Below are positions 12,820 through 23,739 of a DNA stretch of 64,000 nucleotides, one piece after another. Under the pieces are notes generated by a model, which worked only from the letters and a program-made list of their open reading frames with translations, was not told the origin of the DNA and made no database searches. Source of the DNA: Paralvinella palmiformis (lineage: Eukaryota > Annelida > Polychaeta > Terebellida > Alvinellidae); contig JAODUP010000671.1 in the NCBI GenBank assembly GCA_025642065.1, positions 5,001 to 69,000 on the forward strand, given 5' to 3'. Every line of letters starts with the position of its first letter. The stretch's first letter is position 1. The translations under genes were made by a program, and so were the position numbers.

Positions 12820-13427
12820 GACTGATATTTCTGTCTCCCATATATATATTATATACAAAATCGGTGAAATTTCTCACATTCAGCATGTGAATGCTGTGGG
12901 TTTGCAACTTTTGTTTAGTTTTCCGAGTGATTAGCGCGTGATGTCGAATGTATCAACCGTCAAATAGTTTATATTGAAGTATGCTCCACTCCATGAAGAC
13001 GAATAAAATCATCAGTATTTCTAGTTCTGCTGTTAAAATCACCAGTTATGAATATATCATGTTCTGGGTCTACAATGTCACACAATAATGAACCAAGTTC
13101 AACTATGCCATATTTTTTGTCTCATTGAATATAACAGTTTGAACCATCAGAAGGTATGTAGGCACATATTAAAACAATGGGGTTTTCTAGAATGAATAAC
13201 TGATTACAAAGTTTGAAGAAAAAAACGTGATCGCAATATTTTATCAATGACACGCCATACTATTGATATTCTAGAAATAAGGTACGTAAAGGGGTGGTAT
13301 GGATATATCTCGATGTCCAGGTTTCTACTAAACATATTATATAATGTGATTGTAAATACGACATTTTTTTTGATCTGGAACTATATTTCGTGTTAGAGTT
13401 AATACCATGTATGTTCCAACAAACCAT
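12820..13427 (-). pseudogene. LINE B ORF2, apurinic-type endonuclease domain
   Basis: ORF2 opens with MVCWNIHGIN; the Asn of the WNIHG motif is the conserved metal-site residue. About 30 residues later comes CLVETW, whose Glu is the second metal ligand. Then NPIVLICAYIPSDGSN (near 13190-13145) and ITGDFNSRTRN (13045-13018) follow; GDFNS is the conserved catalytic Asp/Asn motif of EEP-type LINE endonucleases. The first and third motifs share a reading phase. One in-frame stop occurs after the YIPSDGSN block and another after the GDFNS block. A later MLNV...TDFVYN segment resembles the usual end of the domain. Such a domain nicks target DNA to prime reverse transcription; this copy is broken. 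Confidence 0.8.
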
Positions 13428-14001
13428 TTTCAAATGTTGTTCATGGCCCTAACCAGACCGGTTGAGTGGTCAGTTGGTATTTGTGGATTCTGCCTGAATG
13501 GAATGACATCATCATTATTTCCAAGAATGTACTGTTTATTGTCTGTAGAAGGCTTATCATATCTGAGAGATAATACTTTGTCACTATCGCATGCAGGTTA
13601 CATCGCTGGATTTAGGCGGCGTCTGGTTTCGTGCATTACCTTGTTGAAATCCCCGTCTATCCTGATTCCAGATCTAGAACCCTTTAGTTTGGTTCTGGCG
13701 CTCTCCCGGATATTGCTGCCCTGTTTCAACTCACGAAATGTGGACGCCGATGACCATCACCTTTGATGTCACCTCGAAGAGTGCGTTCAATGTTGATTGG
13801 AGTTAGTCTTTCAAGACATCGCGGACGTTTTGTTCCCTCGTTTTCCTTTCACCTTCAGGGACACGAAAGAGCACCAAATTATTTCTTCTCGGTTGGTTTT
13901 CTCGTGGATATTATCTTATTTCCCAACAAGTTTACTTTAGTTTGTATCCTTCCATGAGTGATATACTCATTTCCAGGTTTGTTGTTGTATTCATTGTGTC
14001 G

Positions 14002-14016
14002 ATCACCACGGGTTCA
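14002..14016 (+). repeat. 15-bp target-site duplication, left copy
   Basis: ATCACCACGGGTTCA, identical to 14165-14179. Removing the SINE and one copy lets LINE ORF1 read on in the same frame for at least 28 codons (CVIEPVVIDTMN and beyond), which shows this is the original target sequence. Confidence 0.93.
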
Positions 14017-14164
14017 CTGAACGCCTTCGTGGTGACCACAGATCCCAACCACCCGAGTTAGAATCTTGGCGTTAGCATATATGAAGGGTGTTTCATCTTT
14101 GACTTCACTTCATTAGCTTTGTAGGTAATTCGGCCCATTTAGCCTACCATGTGCACTAACCATA
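14017..14164 (+). mobile_element. tRNA-derived SINE inserted in LINE B ORF1
   Basis: The body begins CTGAACGCCTTCGTGGT, continues with GACCACAGATCCC, a B-box region (CCCGAGTTAGAATCTTGG), GTTTCATCTTTGAC, and ends with the family tail CGGCCCATTTAGCCTACC and ATGTGCAC. It is bounded by a perfect 15-bp direct repeat ATCACCACGGGTTCA at 14002-14016 and 14165-14179, the target-site duplication. Compared with the copy at 51988-52171, about 19 bases covering the A box are missing. The SINE encodes nothing; it would have been transcribed by RNA polymerase III and moved by a LINE-encoded enzyme. Confidence 0.92.
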
Positions 14165-14179
14165 ATCACCACGGGTTCA
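14165..14179 (+). repeat. 15-bp target-site duplication, right copy
   Basis: Exact repeat of 14002-14016 on the far side of the SINE. Confidence 0.93.
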
Positions 14180-14359
14180 ATGACACATTGAGGACATTGG
14201 TCGATGATTGTTTTAGCAAGTGATTGGTTTGAAGTTCCGGCCATGTTTGTTGTTCTGTATCGTTGACTTGATGTTTTGGTGCTCTGTGGGCTATTATTGA
14301 TACATTTCCTCTTCTTTTCTATTCTATCACTCCCCATATATACAGAGGCCATTTCGGCC

Positions 14360-15300
14360 TTTCAAAAAGGGTTTGGTTTTTCAGTGTTTTAATTTATTCC
14401 TTTGGGAAAAATAAGTTTTTTTTTCCCCTAGCATAACGAATACACACACATTCCAAAAAAAACAAATACACATTATAATTTTAACACATAAAAAATTTTT
14501 CAAGATTTTTTTAAATAAAAATAAAAAATTTAAAATGTTTAACACTAACTTTTTAAAAGAAAAAAATTAAAAATTTCCCCATTCCCCAAAATTTTTTGGG
14601 GGGAGGGTTATTAAAACCCGAGTGAAATGAGGAGAACTCTTTTTCCTTGATAATTTTTTAAGGGTAAAATTTCCCTAAAAAACCTTTTCCCCTATATCTT
14701 AAGAACCCACGCGCGTGTAAATTTCCGCGAAACTGGAAGAATACTCCTTTTTTGGTTTTTCTGGGTTTAAACCAGAGGGTGTCATCTATTCTGTCGCAAA
14801 AGGTACGGGCGGATTTGGGGCGAACTGATTTTAACCCTAAATTTCATTTTAAATGTTCCAGAAATTTTTTCAGGAAAAGTTATTATTTCAAATATTTGAA
14901 GTTTTGGGGTTTATCTTTAAATGTATGTTAAAAAATATATATTTTTAAAATTAGAATAAAAATTTGCACGTTTTTAATTTTATGATGATTTTCATTCAAT
15001 TTTTTTTGAGGGACACCCTTTTGGTACACCATGATTAAAGGGTAAAAACGCCGATACCTCCAAAGAATATCTGGGGAAGGGGAAAAATAAGCCCTTGGCC
15101 GAGGGGGTTTAACTTGCAGGTTGTAGTGATCTGTGATCCCAAATACTAAAACCCTTTAGAAAACACGGAAAAAAAGACGTTTTCCTTTTTTATGTTTTTG
15201 TTTTAAAAATCCGGGATTAATATTATGTTTGGTTTTTCAATTTTGGGGGGGGTCCCCTTAAAGGTTTTGCATCCCCATTTTATTTTTTATTTCCAAAAAA
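14360..15300. other. homopolymer-rich stretch, probably unpolished consensus
   Basis: Runs of A, T, C and G of 4-9 bases occur at a density not seen elsewhere, for example AAAATTTTTTGGGG-like strings and repeated CCCC/TTTT pairs. The texture begins just upstream of LINE B and stops abruptly near 15300. A SINE inside (15020-15165) shows extra or altered homopolymers relative to other copies. I read this as poorly corrected long-read sequence, so reading frames here should not be trusted. A natural low-complexity region is the alternative. Confidence 0.6.
15020..15165 (-). mobile_element. tRNA-derived SINE in the homopolymer-rich stretch
   Basis: On the minus strand it carries the tRNA-like head (CCGTG, TCTAAAGGGTTTTAG, TTGGGATCACAGATCA), a B-box-like AGTTAAACCCC, then TTTGGAGGTATCGGC and a damaged tail ending CATGGTGTACC. 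Unlike the copies at 14017 and 43372, it retains the A-box segment. Its divergence from the family is concentrated at homopolymers. No duplication could be identified. Confidence 0.65.
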
Positions 15301-15489
15301 ACAACACACCTTTACAGTCATAGAAAACATATATCGGAAACAACTGAATACCACTATCGAATACCAAAACTGAAGTACGTATCATGATGCACATTTTATT
15401 AATTTGTTTATGTAATAAAAAATACAACTAGGTTATTTGACTCAAATCATAAACAGAAAATTTGATATCATGGACATTAAATAAAGAAT

Positions 15490-16115
15490 ATCTGACTTCA
15501 GTGTTTTTTAAACAGTGTGTATGTGAAAGTTACTTTCGACATATCTTAATATCGAAATTTAGATGTTTCCGTATTTGATCACATATAAATTCAGTTTAAA
15601 GTAAACTTTTTCTGCTACATTCAAGAAGGGTTTCATTGAATTAAGTTTTCATTATGCTTTCTGGAAATGTGACATTTCAGAATGATATTCATCGCTAGAA
15701 AAAGTCCATTGCATATCACACCCAGTTAGAATTACTAATCTGTAATGTTTCTGATTGAATCCTGCGGATTTTCATAATCCGGATGGAGCTTTTAACACGC
15801 GCCATTTTAAGTAACCTGTACTGAATCCCTCATGTAAAATATGACTAATTTCATGGAACAAAGACTTCATTTCAGACATAGGTCGTTATAATTATAAACA
15901 CAGTCAATAGCAAGATTCCAAATATTAAAATTAAAGGTATATAATAGGTAACTAGAATCATCCTGTCAGTTATAGAATTAATCACCATCTAGGTAATATT
16001 TGTTTTCTACATCGTAAATGGTTGCCGTGGTTACGATAAGCCATAATGAATACAAATAATCGGAACATTCCCTTCGGACAATGAACTATTTATAGATTTC
16101 TATATTCAAACATGG
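15490..16115 (+). repeat. dispersed repeat family C, copy 2
   Basis: This is the longest copy. It begins near TGTGAAAGTTACTTTCGACA, continues through GAAATTTAGATGTTTCC, CTTTTTCTGC, CTTTCTGGAAATGTGACATT, ATTGAATCCTGCGGATTTTC, TTTCATGGA...AGACTTCATTTCAGACATAG, ATCATCCTGTCAGTTATAGA, CATCTAGGTAATATTTG, and ends around TACGATAAGCCATAATGAAT. Similar blocks occur in the same order at 28125-28640 and inverted at 54395-54960. There is no clear long frame. It may be a long SINE, a LINE 3' region or a non-autonomous DNA element. Confidence 0.8.
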
Positions 16116-16495
16116 GTCCATTCATTTTAACATTAAGCAAGTAGCAAATTTGTTTAATAGTTTTATACAACAATGTTAATATTATGAGTCGTTGTTTAAT
16201 ATTTTAGCCAAAGATTTTAAACTATCTTAAAGTATCCATCTGGAAGTCTGTAGCATGAAGATGGATAGTGATGGTAACGTTTTAAAAATCATCTCCAAAG
16301 TAAATGCGAAATAATAACAACAGCTTGAATAGGCAAACTAACTAAAAACGGCAGCCAAGGTCGCCCAAACGATTTCAATATTCTTAAATAACATACGACT
16401 ATTAAAATTATTAGTTAATGTTTTATACCTTAAATTTTGACCGCAGCTGAAATAAAAAAGGAATCAACAAAGCACAATCCACAAACGATGTTAAA
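16115..16495. other. AT-rich DNA before a CACT array
   Basis: No gene. The last 20 bp (ACAAACGATGTTAAATAAAC) resemble a retroposon 3' tail, discussed in the findings. Confidence 0.5.
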
Positions 16496-16497
16496 TA

Positions 16498-16648
16498 AAC
16501 CACTCACTCACTCACTCACTCACTCACTCACTCACTCACTCACTCACTCACTCACTCACTCACTCACTCACTCACTCACTCACTCACTCACCACTCACTC
16601 ACTCACTCACTCACTCACTCACTCACTCACTCACTCACTCACTCACTC
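16498..16648. repeat. (CACT)n array
   Basis: About 150 bp of CACT with one CAC phase break. The Thr-His-Ser-Leu open frame is a repeat translation. Confidence 0.97.
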
Positions 16649-16850
16649 TGAAGGTTCCGATATAGTATCGCCTACATTCATTGACTTATCTGAGGACTGT
16701 AAGGCATAATGAAATAAAATAAATTTAAACTTATCAGGGTTTGGCTGAATGTAATTTAGCTTGAACCATGTTAACATGACATTTGTTACCTTTGCATAGT
16801 TAAAAATATCACATTGGTCAGCAATTACATACAACAATGAATGACAGAAA

Positions 16851-17560
16851 CTCACTCACTCACTCACTCACTCACTCACTCACTCACTCACTCACTCACT
16901 CACCACCACCACCACCACCACCACCACTCACCACCACCACCACCCCCCCCACCACCACCACCACCACCACTCACCACCACCACCACCAACCACCACCACC
17001 ACCACTCACCACCACCACCACCACTCACTCACTCACTCACTCACTCACTCACTCACTCACTCACTCACTCACTCACTCACACCACTCACTCACTCACTCA
17101 CTCACTCACTCACTCACTCACTCACTCACTCACCACCACCACCACCACCACCACCACCACCACCACTCACCACCACCACCACCACTCACCACCACCACCA
17201 CCACCACCACCACCACTCACTCACTCACTCACTCACCACCACCACCACCACCACCACCACCACTCACCACCACCACCACCACCACCACCACCACCACCAC
17301 CACTCACCACCACCACCACCACCACTCACCACCACCACTCACCACTCACCACCACTCACTCACCACCACCACCACTCACCACCACCACCACCAACCCACC
17401 ACCACCACCACTCACTCGCTCGCTCGCTCGCTCGCTCACTTACACACTCGCTCATTGACTCACTCACTCACTCACTCACTCACTCACTCACTCAATCACT
17501 CACTCACTCACTCACTCACTCATTCACTCAATCACTCACTCACTCACTCACTAACTAACT
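16851..17560. repeat. large mixed (CACT)n / (CAC)n array, mostly G-free
   Basis: Blocks of CACT alternate with blocks of CAC over 710 bp. From 16851 to about 17416 I see no G on this strand. The array then passes through CGCT and degenerate CACT units. The frames of up to 244 codons across it are low-complexity translations without independent support. The minus strand is (GTGA)n/(GTG)n, rich in GG doublets. Confidence 0.97.
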
Positions 17561-17564
17561 CGTT

Positions 17565-17774
17565 CACATAATAGTATTAGTATCAATAATACTACAACTA
17601 ATTCTCCTCCAGCTACTCTCACTCATCGTTTGCCCCCCCCCCCTCCTCCGCCTACTGCTATTACAACCTGTACTCTTACAATGTATCTACTACTAATACT
17701 TATACTGCTACTATTACTTCAATTACTATAACTACTACTACTGCTACTGCGAATAGCAAAAATTGTAATGATAA

Positions 17775-17828
<54 letters not shown>

Positions 17829-17880
17829 ATTATTATCAGTATTATTATTATTGTTATTATTATTACTATTCGTAGTAGTA
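17565..17880. repeat. degenerate (TAC)n tract and (TTA)n microsatellite
   Basis: Imperfect CTA/TAC trinucleotides from about 17580 to 17755, including a run of C near 17633-17643, then (TTA)n at 17777-17873. The TTA run abuts the 3' end of the minus-strand LINE A copy and may be its expanded TAA tail. Confidence 0.85.
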
Positions 17881-17884
17881 GTTG

Positions 17885-18860
17885 TTGAAATATGCCTTTA
17901 GTTGGATATGTCTGCTGTCAAATCAATATGTTAATAATGGAAAATAATAAAATATCTTTTACATTATATTAATTCATAAAATTCATTCGTAATTTGGATT
18001 CAACAGGAATTTATATTAAAGTTATATTATTACATTAATTGTCATATCGTTTCGGGCAATTATTAGTGTTTGATATATAAATATCAAATATAAATGTTTT
18101 TTTTTTATATTCTGAAATTATTAATGACTTAATTTTGAACATTAAATTGCTTCTTTAATAAAGATAATATTTAGGCGTTATTGCTTGATTTTAAGACTTT
18201 CCTATTTCCTATTCGTTAGTGTTACTTGCTGTTTCATGTAAATATAGTCCCAGATATTTGACAATCTGACTATTAAAAATTATACTGTATTATGTTAGTA
18301 TGCATGTGTCCAATGTACCATTTTTAGGTTTTAAGAAAAGTATATGATGTGTTTTCCATATATATTGTAATCATTTATTTAATTTAAACAATTAATCTAC
18401 TGATTCAAAATCATAATTTACGAGTTGCGTGTAATTCCTTAAAATGTATGCTGGATATATACTGTATATTATTTGTTTTATCTGGAAATAGTTTACACGA
18501 AAATGGAATACATCCCATGTTTCGAAGGAATCCTAGTAAAAGCATTTATGTAAATAGTATAAAGTAGTGGACTAAATACCTATACCTGAGGTTCATCAAT
18601 GTTATGGTAAAATACTTAGAATTAATACATTGATCATTTAAATAATATTTTCCTTGTGATAGGTAAATATTTGGCATAACAGATTGTGGTCCAGTGTTTC
18701 AAAAGCTTTAGTGATACATAATAACACAGATAATGCCTTTATTGCGGAATGGCATTCAAAGCAAGCCATATTAGTTATTGATCCGGTTACAGGTGCGTTT
18801 ACCTGGCCGGTTCTCGAAATTTAATCTAGTAAGAATACTGTTTTATGGAGTTTGATTTTG
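17885..18860 (-). mobile_element. LINE family A, copy 1 (reverse transcriptase region and 3' end)
   Basis: The minus strand around 18700 reads ITKAFETLDHNLLCQIF, a decayed SKAFDT(L/V)DHNLL motif of LINE reverse transcriptases. Frameshifted remnants of the following region (YTIYINAF, matching LLFLIYIND) lie near 18560. The 3' part (17885-18060), containing GCCCGAAACGATATGACAAT, matches the ends of the copies at 30500 and 49985. Many stops and indels make this an old copy. It is 5' truncated or unrecognisable beyond about 18860. Confidence 0.7.
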
Positions 18861-18869
18861 GGGCTGGCT

Positions 18870-21175
18870 TCACAGATCTCCAGAATAGTAGATCTGTATT
18901 AAGATAGCACTTATCTGTAGCTGGATGTGAAGTATTCTTCTGGGAGATGCTAAAATGTTGTTATGGACAGTCAGCCCTAAACGACGTGGAAAACGGTCGG
19001 AATTTGCATCCATGTATTCAGTATGTAATATTCCGTGTTAGTATCGCTTCCGATTTATAACAAAGAAGGTTCAATTCTAGGATAAAATCAAAATACGCTA
19101 TTTTATAAATAATGTTTCTATAATTACATAAACATACACAGTATTTCCACATTCGCTTATCTAAAAACATTAGCAGGTCAATTGCCATTATAAATTTGAT
19201 AAAAGCATAAAATGCAACATTTAGATGTTTGTCTGATACACAGAGTCTTATTCGTGTTGAATCATCATTTTATTGAAGATTATAATAATTGTTGTGTACT
19301 GTCTCCTCGTAAACGGTTATGACTAATGTCAATAATGTGGATGTACATTTATAGGAGTGTTTATGTTACTTTATATATTAGGTAAGTAGACATTCTGAAG
19401 TCATGAACATGAAACTCCTCTCAAATATGTCAGTTACATGTCTTCGATTAGGAAATTGAGAAACAAGTATTTTATATTTGGAAATTATCTAAACATAATT
19501 TGGTATTTACTTTCAGCTTAGGTTTCTATATTTGCAAGATTTTAACTAGCAACTGTTTGTTAATTTCATGAAATTCAGCTTGTAGTTTGCATGCATATGT
19601 TTTATGTGTTGAAAGATTTATGGTATAAATACGGAAATATATGTATATTTATTCAACAACGATAAACCTGTTTTAGAGATGAAGAAGAGAGTTAAATAAA
19701 ATAAGCCAATTCAAAACCATCCGCACTAATCTGTATTAGCACATGAATATGAAGGAACAAAAGCCTTTAATAGTGGCTCTGTGTCCCGTGTTTATATTTC
19801 GTTGAAAAACAAAGTATGTACGCTGAACGGGTAAACGGGAAACTCAGTTCATGAACCACACACACAAATCTTATATTTGAATATCATATTTTCGCAAGGT
19901 TAGTGACCGTGCGAATTTTGCTAAAATGCGATTATTGCGAAAACAATATGTGTTACAGTAGAACCTTTTTAATGAGTGATTTGGTTCTTATAGAAACATG
20001 CTGATTCACAATCCTGTTATGCATTTTTTGTTAGCCGGCAATTAACTGTCATTTCAAGTAAAATAGAATAGTGCAACTGTCTAATCTATTAATAACTATT
20101 GTAGAATACTTCCTGGATTGCATCTTCCTTTTTTCTCTTTTGTTTGCCTAGTTTATTGAGTGCAAGTTATATTTAGAACTAACGCATGATAATTATGACG
20201 TATGTAAGAATGTCACTAGAAATATAATTCCCACCCCGCCACAGAGCTTCAGTTCTAATTATTGATTCTTTTAAATTAAAATTGTCGACGAAGTTACCTT
20301 GACCGTAGTCATATTAAAACAAATATCATTTTAATTATAAACTTAGTCCACAATCATTAAATCAATCAGTTAAGATTTATCCCATTGATATTTTAAATAA
20401 ATGAAATCACGTTTTAGACAACACTATTTTTCACCAAATCTACTGATAGAAACTATTATTTTGTAGCATTGCCCAAAATGCTAATTTCAATTTGTTTTCT
20501 CGAAATTACTTATAGATGTAGATAATAGTATTTATGATTTGATTTGTCCTTTCGTTATTTCAATTTATAGCTATACAATTGAAAAAAGACAAATTGTTTC
20601 ATTGTATCTAAATAAGTGAATCAAATCTTCCTGGTTTTGTTTTTCATTTCTTGGGTAAATGTGACAGTTTCAGTTGTAATAATCAGTTTTGCAATGAGTA
20701 GTTATTGGCACTTAAAATCCTAAATACGAAAATATGAAAATACGAAACCTTGCATTAAATAAAATAAAGAAAAATGTTTTAGAAGTTGGGTGTGTAAGCC
20801 GATCACTTAAATATTAGTGTTCCAAAAGGTATGGTGTTATGTGTGATAAAACATATAAAACAACAATAATTTACATATATGTAGTCATGTGTATAGATAT
20901 ATTACATATATTACATATATTGCTTAAAACATGTAATTATGTGATCAAGTAATTGATTATCGTATCACCATTAATTAGATTTTCCTTGAATAAACACATA
21001 TTATTGTGCAATTATATAAATCACAGCGTGTTTGACTAGACTATAAAACAGCGTCTACATTAAAAGGTATTAGTAAACATTCAGACAATACACGTCTCAG
21101 GATGTAAGTTATCTACGTGTGTTGTCCTAAAAAGAGTCCACATGTTACATTGTTGATTCGTGACTATATAGTCTA
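18870..21175. other. AT-rich DNA without a supported gene
   Basis: The part to about 19050 may still belong to the LINE A copy but is too decayed to translate. The rest shows no open frame of interest and no clear match elsewhere in the window. Confidence 0.5.
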
Positions 21176-21179
21176 CTCC

Positions 21180-21380
21180 TTTTACACACTGACAATATCA
21201 CACACACACTAATACAAACTAACGCACCCAAATTTATTTAACCTCACGCACATCAACACAAGTACTTCAATCAACAAGCTTCTCAACCACTCACACAACC
21301 AGTCATTAAACCATTAACTCAATCAATATCTCACTCACCTTTTCAGTCAATATATCACCTAACAACCCAATTATCAACTG
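21180..21380. repeat. decayed CACT/CAAT-type tetranucleotide array
   Basis: A G-poor stretch with scattered CACT, CAAT and CACA units, like a mutated version of the arrays at 16851 and 47505. Confidence 0.6.
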
Positions 21381-21439
21381 AATGTTATGTTTTGTTTTAA
21401 ATATTTAGTATATTACCCTTCATCTGATTCGTTATATAT

Positions 21440-21760
21440 TCCAAATAAAGCTGGACGTTCCCATTCATTTTACAACTGTCTATGGCTTGATTTGAATAAA
21501 CCCCTCAAATATTTAAAAACAACTATTGAATTGTAAATATTATGTATTTTTGGAATTTCATCTCATAACAATCCCATTTTACAGTTTCAAATACCCTTTA
21601 GTATATTCTTGTAAATTTCATGTTTGATTCTTATAATGTAGCTCTTTGCCTATAATCGTATAATAATAATATGGCCGCTTGGAATTAATAAAAACATCGG
21701 AGAATTAGACAATGAAGATACAATCTGTAGGTGCTTAAATGGAAGTAACTTACAAGATAA
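21440..21760 (+). repeat. duplicated segment, family G copy 1
   Basis: Matches 24690-24960 through CAATCCCATTTTACAGTT, ATATTCTTGTAAATTT, TGATT, TAGCTCTTTGCCTATAAT and GGAGAATTAGACAAT. Non-coding and of unknown class. Confidence 0.55.
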
Positions 21761-21993
21761 TGACCAAATTATAATGACTCAAATACTAATAGATCTAGCT
21801 TCACAAATATTCAGACTTGTAGCTGGAGTTTCATACAACATGGATATGCAAATTTATGTGAAGTCTTCACTTCGTTCATCGTGTATTATCTTAGTCTTCT
21901 TATATAATATACTGGAGCGTTGTTCCAGTGCAGTTAGCTGTGATAGCTGCTTATAACCGCGCTGAGAGTAAATAGGGAACCTCCAAGTGAAAC

Positions 21994-22001
21994 GATATAT
22001 A

Positions 22002-22063
<62 letters not shown>

Positions 22064-22065
22064 AT
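21994..22065. repeat. (TA)n microsatellite
   Basis: About 70 bp of TA with two phase breaks. Confidence 0.97.
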
Positions 22066-22599
22066 TATGATTACGTTATATTGATTACGTTATATTTGTT
22101 TCACCTGAAGAAACTCCAGCTCTATCATTGTAGGAATTCTTTTTGAATGCGACCTTTGTCTCAAGAACAACAAAGGTAAATACTTTGGCACCCATCTGAC
22201 TGTACAGTTCGTATTAAATGGGGATTATTCCTGATTGCGTATAAAGAAAGTCACATTCAGAAAGTATCGTAGCATAAATATTCAAAGCTGAGCTGATGGA
22301 AACAAATACCAAAGGTGAGCAAAGTATCATCAGTCAACATGCTCCATCGTGATGGAAATTCGTTATGTTGACACCTAAGGGACTATTGCACTGATTTAAA
22401 TTTAGATCTGCTATAATGTTGAAATAATGCAAAGAATATATACGCAGAACTTCCTTAGCTTTGTGCTTTGAAATATACAAGGAACTCTGCAGAAACATTA
22501 ACACCCTATTATTCGAGATACATTAACATTCCACAAAACTAGAGGAATGTAGAAAAGCTACAAATTAAAACCTGAAAAATCTAAAAAGGGATTTGATGG

Positions 22600-23240
22600 G
22601 CAATAATTAAAATGTAAATATACTACATGTTACCTGTGATGAAATCATCGCAGACAAGTTCAGCAATTTCTTCATTACAAAGCAACAACTGGTAAAAATA
22701 AGGTAATTTTTGATTCCCCACATTATACCTACAATATCATCGTGAATGTGTATATTATGTTTCGACCAGCATCAGTTGTTAAGGTCAAGATGTTTCACCA
22801 AGTTTTTCAGCAAGTAACGTAGCTTAAATTATTCACCCTCTAATTCGGTTTCAACGATCACCCTTTGCCACTAATACTAGCCATTATAGATAGATCAGTA
22901 GTTAGACATCAATACTGCTGTATTTCGAACGAGTCGCCATTATCTGCTGCTCAAGAGACATCGGTCTGGTAAAGAAGATAGTAAACAGTGTTGTCCTATA
23001 TTTAGCCTTCCATTTATCTCCAACCTTATTGAAAATTTAGAAGCAGGGCATATCAAAGAAAACATAAGAGCACATTGACCTCTATGACAATAGTCATGTT
23101 TCTTATCGTGAAGGTCATTCAACAGAAAAACATCTCTAGAAAGTGCACAGTGATATCGTTGAGGCTTTTGATGAATGATTCATGGCTGTATTTATTATGC
23201 TCGATTTATCTAGAAGCCTTGATGTAATCTACCACCGGAT
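22600..23240 (+). pseudogene. LINE ORF2 fragment, L2/CR1-like reverse transcriptase N-terminal part
   Basis: Reading across frames, DEIIADKFSNFFI at about 22638 matches the pre-RT motif (ELANxFSxFF), and LLLKRHRSGKEDSK near 22950 matches the LLKKPxLDxxxxKNYRPVSNL approach. SLPFISNLIENLEAGHIKEN (23005-23065) matches the SNLPFLSKxxE box. YREGHSTEKHL (23102-23133) matches YRxxHSTExxL. DLSRSLDVIYHRMLL (23201-23243) corresponds to the DLSAAFDTVDHxILL box that carries the first catalytic Asp. At least one stop lies inside, and the element ends at a GT microsatellite region, so the YADD part is missing. It is a broken fragment, not an active gene. Confidence 0.75.
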
Positions 23241-23338
23241 GTTATTGTGAAGTATTCAAACCTTTCCGTATGCATCAAGTGTAAGGCCTTAACCCACACA
23301 AATTTATACGACGTCTCTCCCCCAGCTCTCTCTTTATT

Positions 23339-23446
23339 TGTGTGTCTTTGTGTGCGCGTGTGTTTGTGTATTAGTGTGTATGTTAGTGTGTATGCATGTT
23401 TGTTGGTGTGCCTGTGTGTATGTGTGTATGTGTATGTGTCTGTGTT
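23339..23446. repeat. (TG)n microsatellite, imperfect
   Basis: TGTG with TATG, CGTG and TCTG interruptions. Confidence 0.95.
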
Positions 23447-23739
23447 AACGTCAAGGAAGAAAAATATAACTATTTAGAAATCCTATTAACCTTTGTGTGG
23501 AGATGGCTAAAGAAAACACTGTTTGATCCAGCGTTGTGTTAGGTGTGCATTATCTGTTAGTAGTAGTTCAAGGGTTTATTTACAGTATTCATCACCCCCC
23601 TTAGCCTTTGATATGAAGATATGTATTTCGATATCAATTAAAGATTACACAAACATTATTCAATATCATGAGCATATACAATTTACACCCTTATATAGGG
23701 GAAATTTTACTTCGGAGTCTCATCACAAATTTTACTTAA

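Larger units (their letters stand above)
12239..14352 (-). mobile_element. decayed non-LTR retrotransposon (LINE B) with ORF1 and 5' part of ORF2
   Basis: On the minus strand an ORF1-type nucleic-acid-binding protein is followed at once by an ORF2 that starts with an apurinic-type endonuclease domain. This order is diagnostic of LINEs of the CR1/L2/Jockey type. ORF1 runs from 14352 down to a stop at 13430-13432; ORF2 starts with ATG at 13427-13425, so the two cistrons are 2 bases apart. The endonuclease is readable to about 12820. Weaker coding-like frames on the same strand (12596-12907 and 12239-12505) fit the linker before the reverse transcriptase. The reverse transcriptase itself is absent: the element fades out at about 12240, before the (TA)n tract. 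Several stops and frameshifts show it is dead. A SINE (14017-14164) is inserted in ORF1. Confidence 0.8.
13430..14352 (-). pseudogene. LINE B ORF1, interrupted by a SINE
   Basis: The start is ATG at 14352-14350, giving MASVYMGSDRIEKKRKC and then NNSPQS, a Lys/Arg-rich N-terminus typical of LINE ORF1. After the SINE site come the segments PRRNNLVLFRVPEG, NVRDVLKD and INIERTLRGD, then a GDGHRRPHF block, then RESARTKLKGSRSGIRIDGDFNKV and YDKPSTDNKQY-like pieces (quoted here only in part; see 13450-13905). These fit the ORF1 pattern of an RRNNL box after a coiled coil, an R-x-H-R-like box and a K-L-K-G...D-F box. Without the SINE and one target copy the frame would be about 253 codons. At least two frameshifts and one stop (13803-13805) remain. 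The protein would bind LINE RNA and act as a chaperone; this copy cannot. Confidence 0.78.

Noticed and set aside
13407..13766. 119-codon plus-strand frame
   Set aside because: It is the antisense of LINE B ORF1 and the start of ORF2; the minus strand carries the recognisable motifs.
16837..17571. 244-codon open frame rich in Thr, His, Ser and Pro
   Set aside because: It is the translation of a CACT/CAC array; two frames stay open at once for the same reason, and nothing beyond the repeat is coding.
1428..21992. Shared AGAGTAA..ATAGGGAACCT beside the microsatellites at 1430 and 21965
   Set aside because: Only about 25 bp match, with gaps; not enough to call a repeat family.
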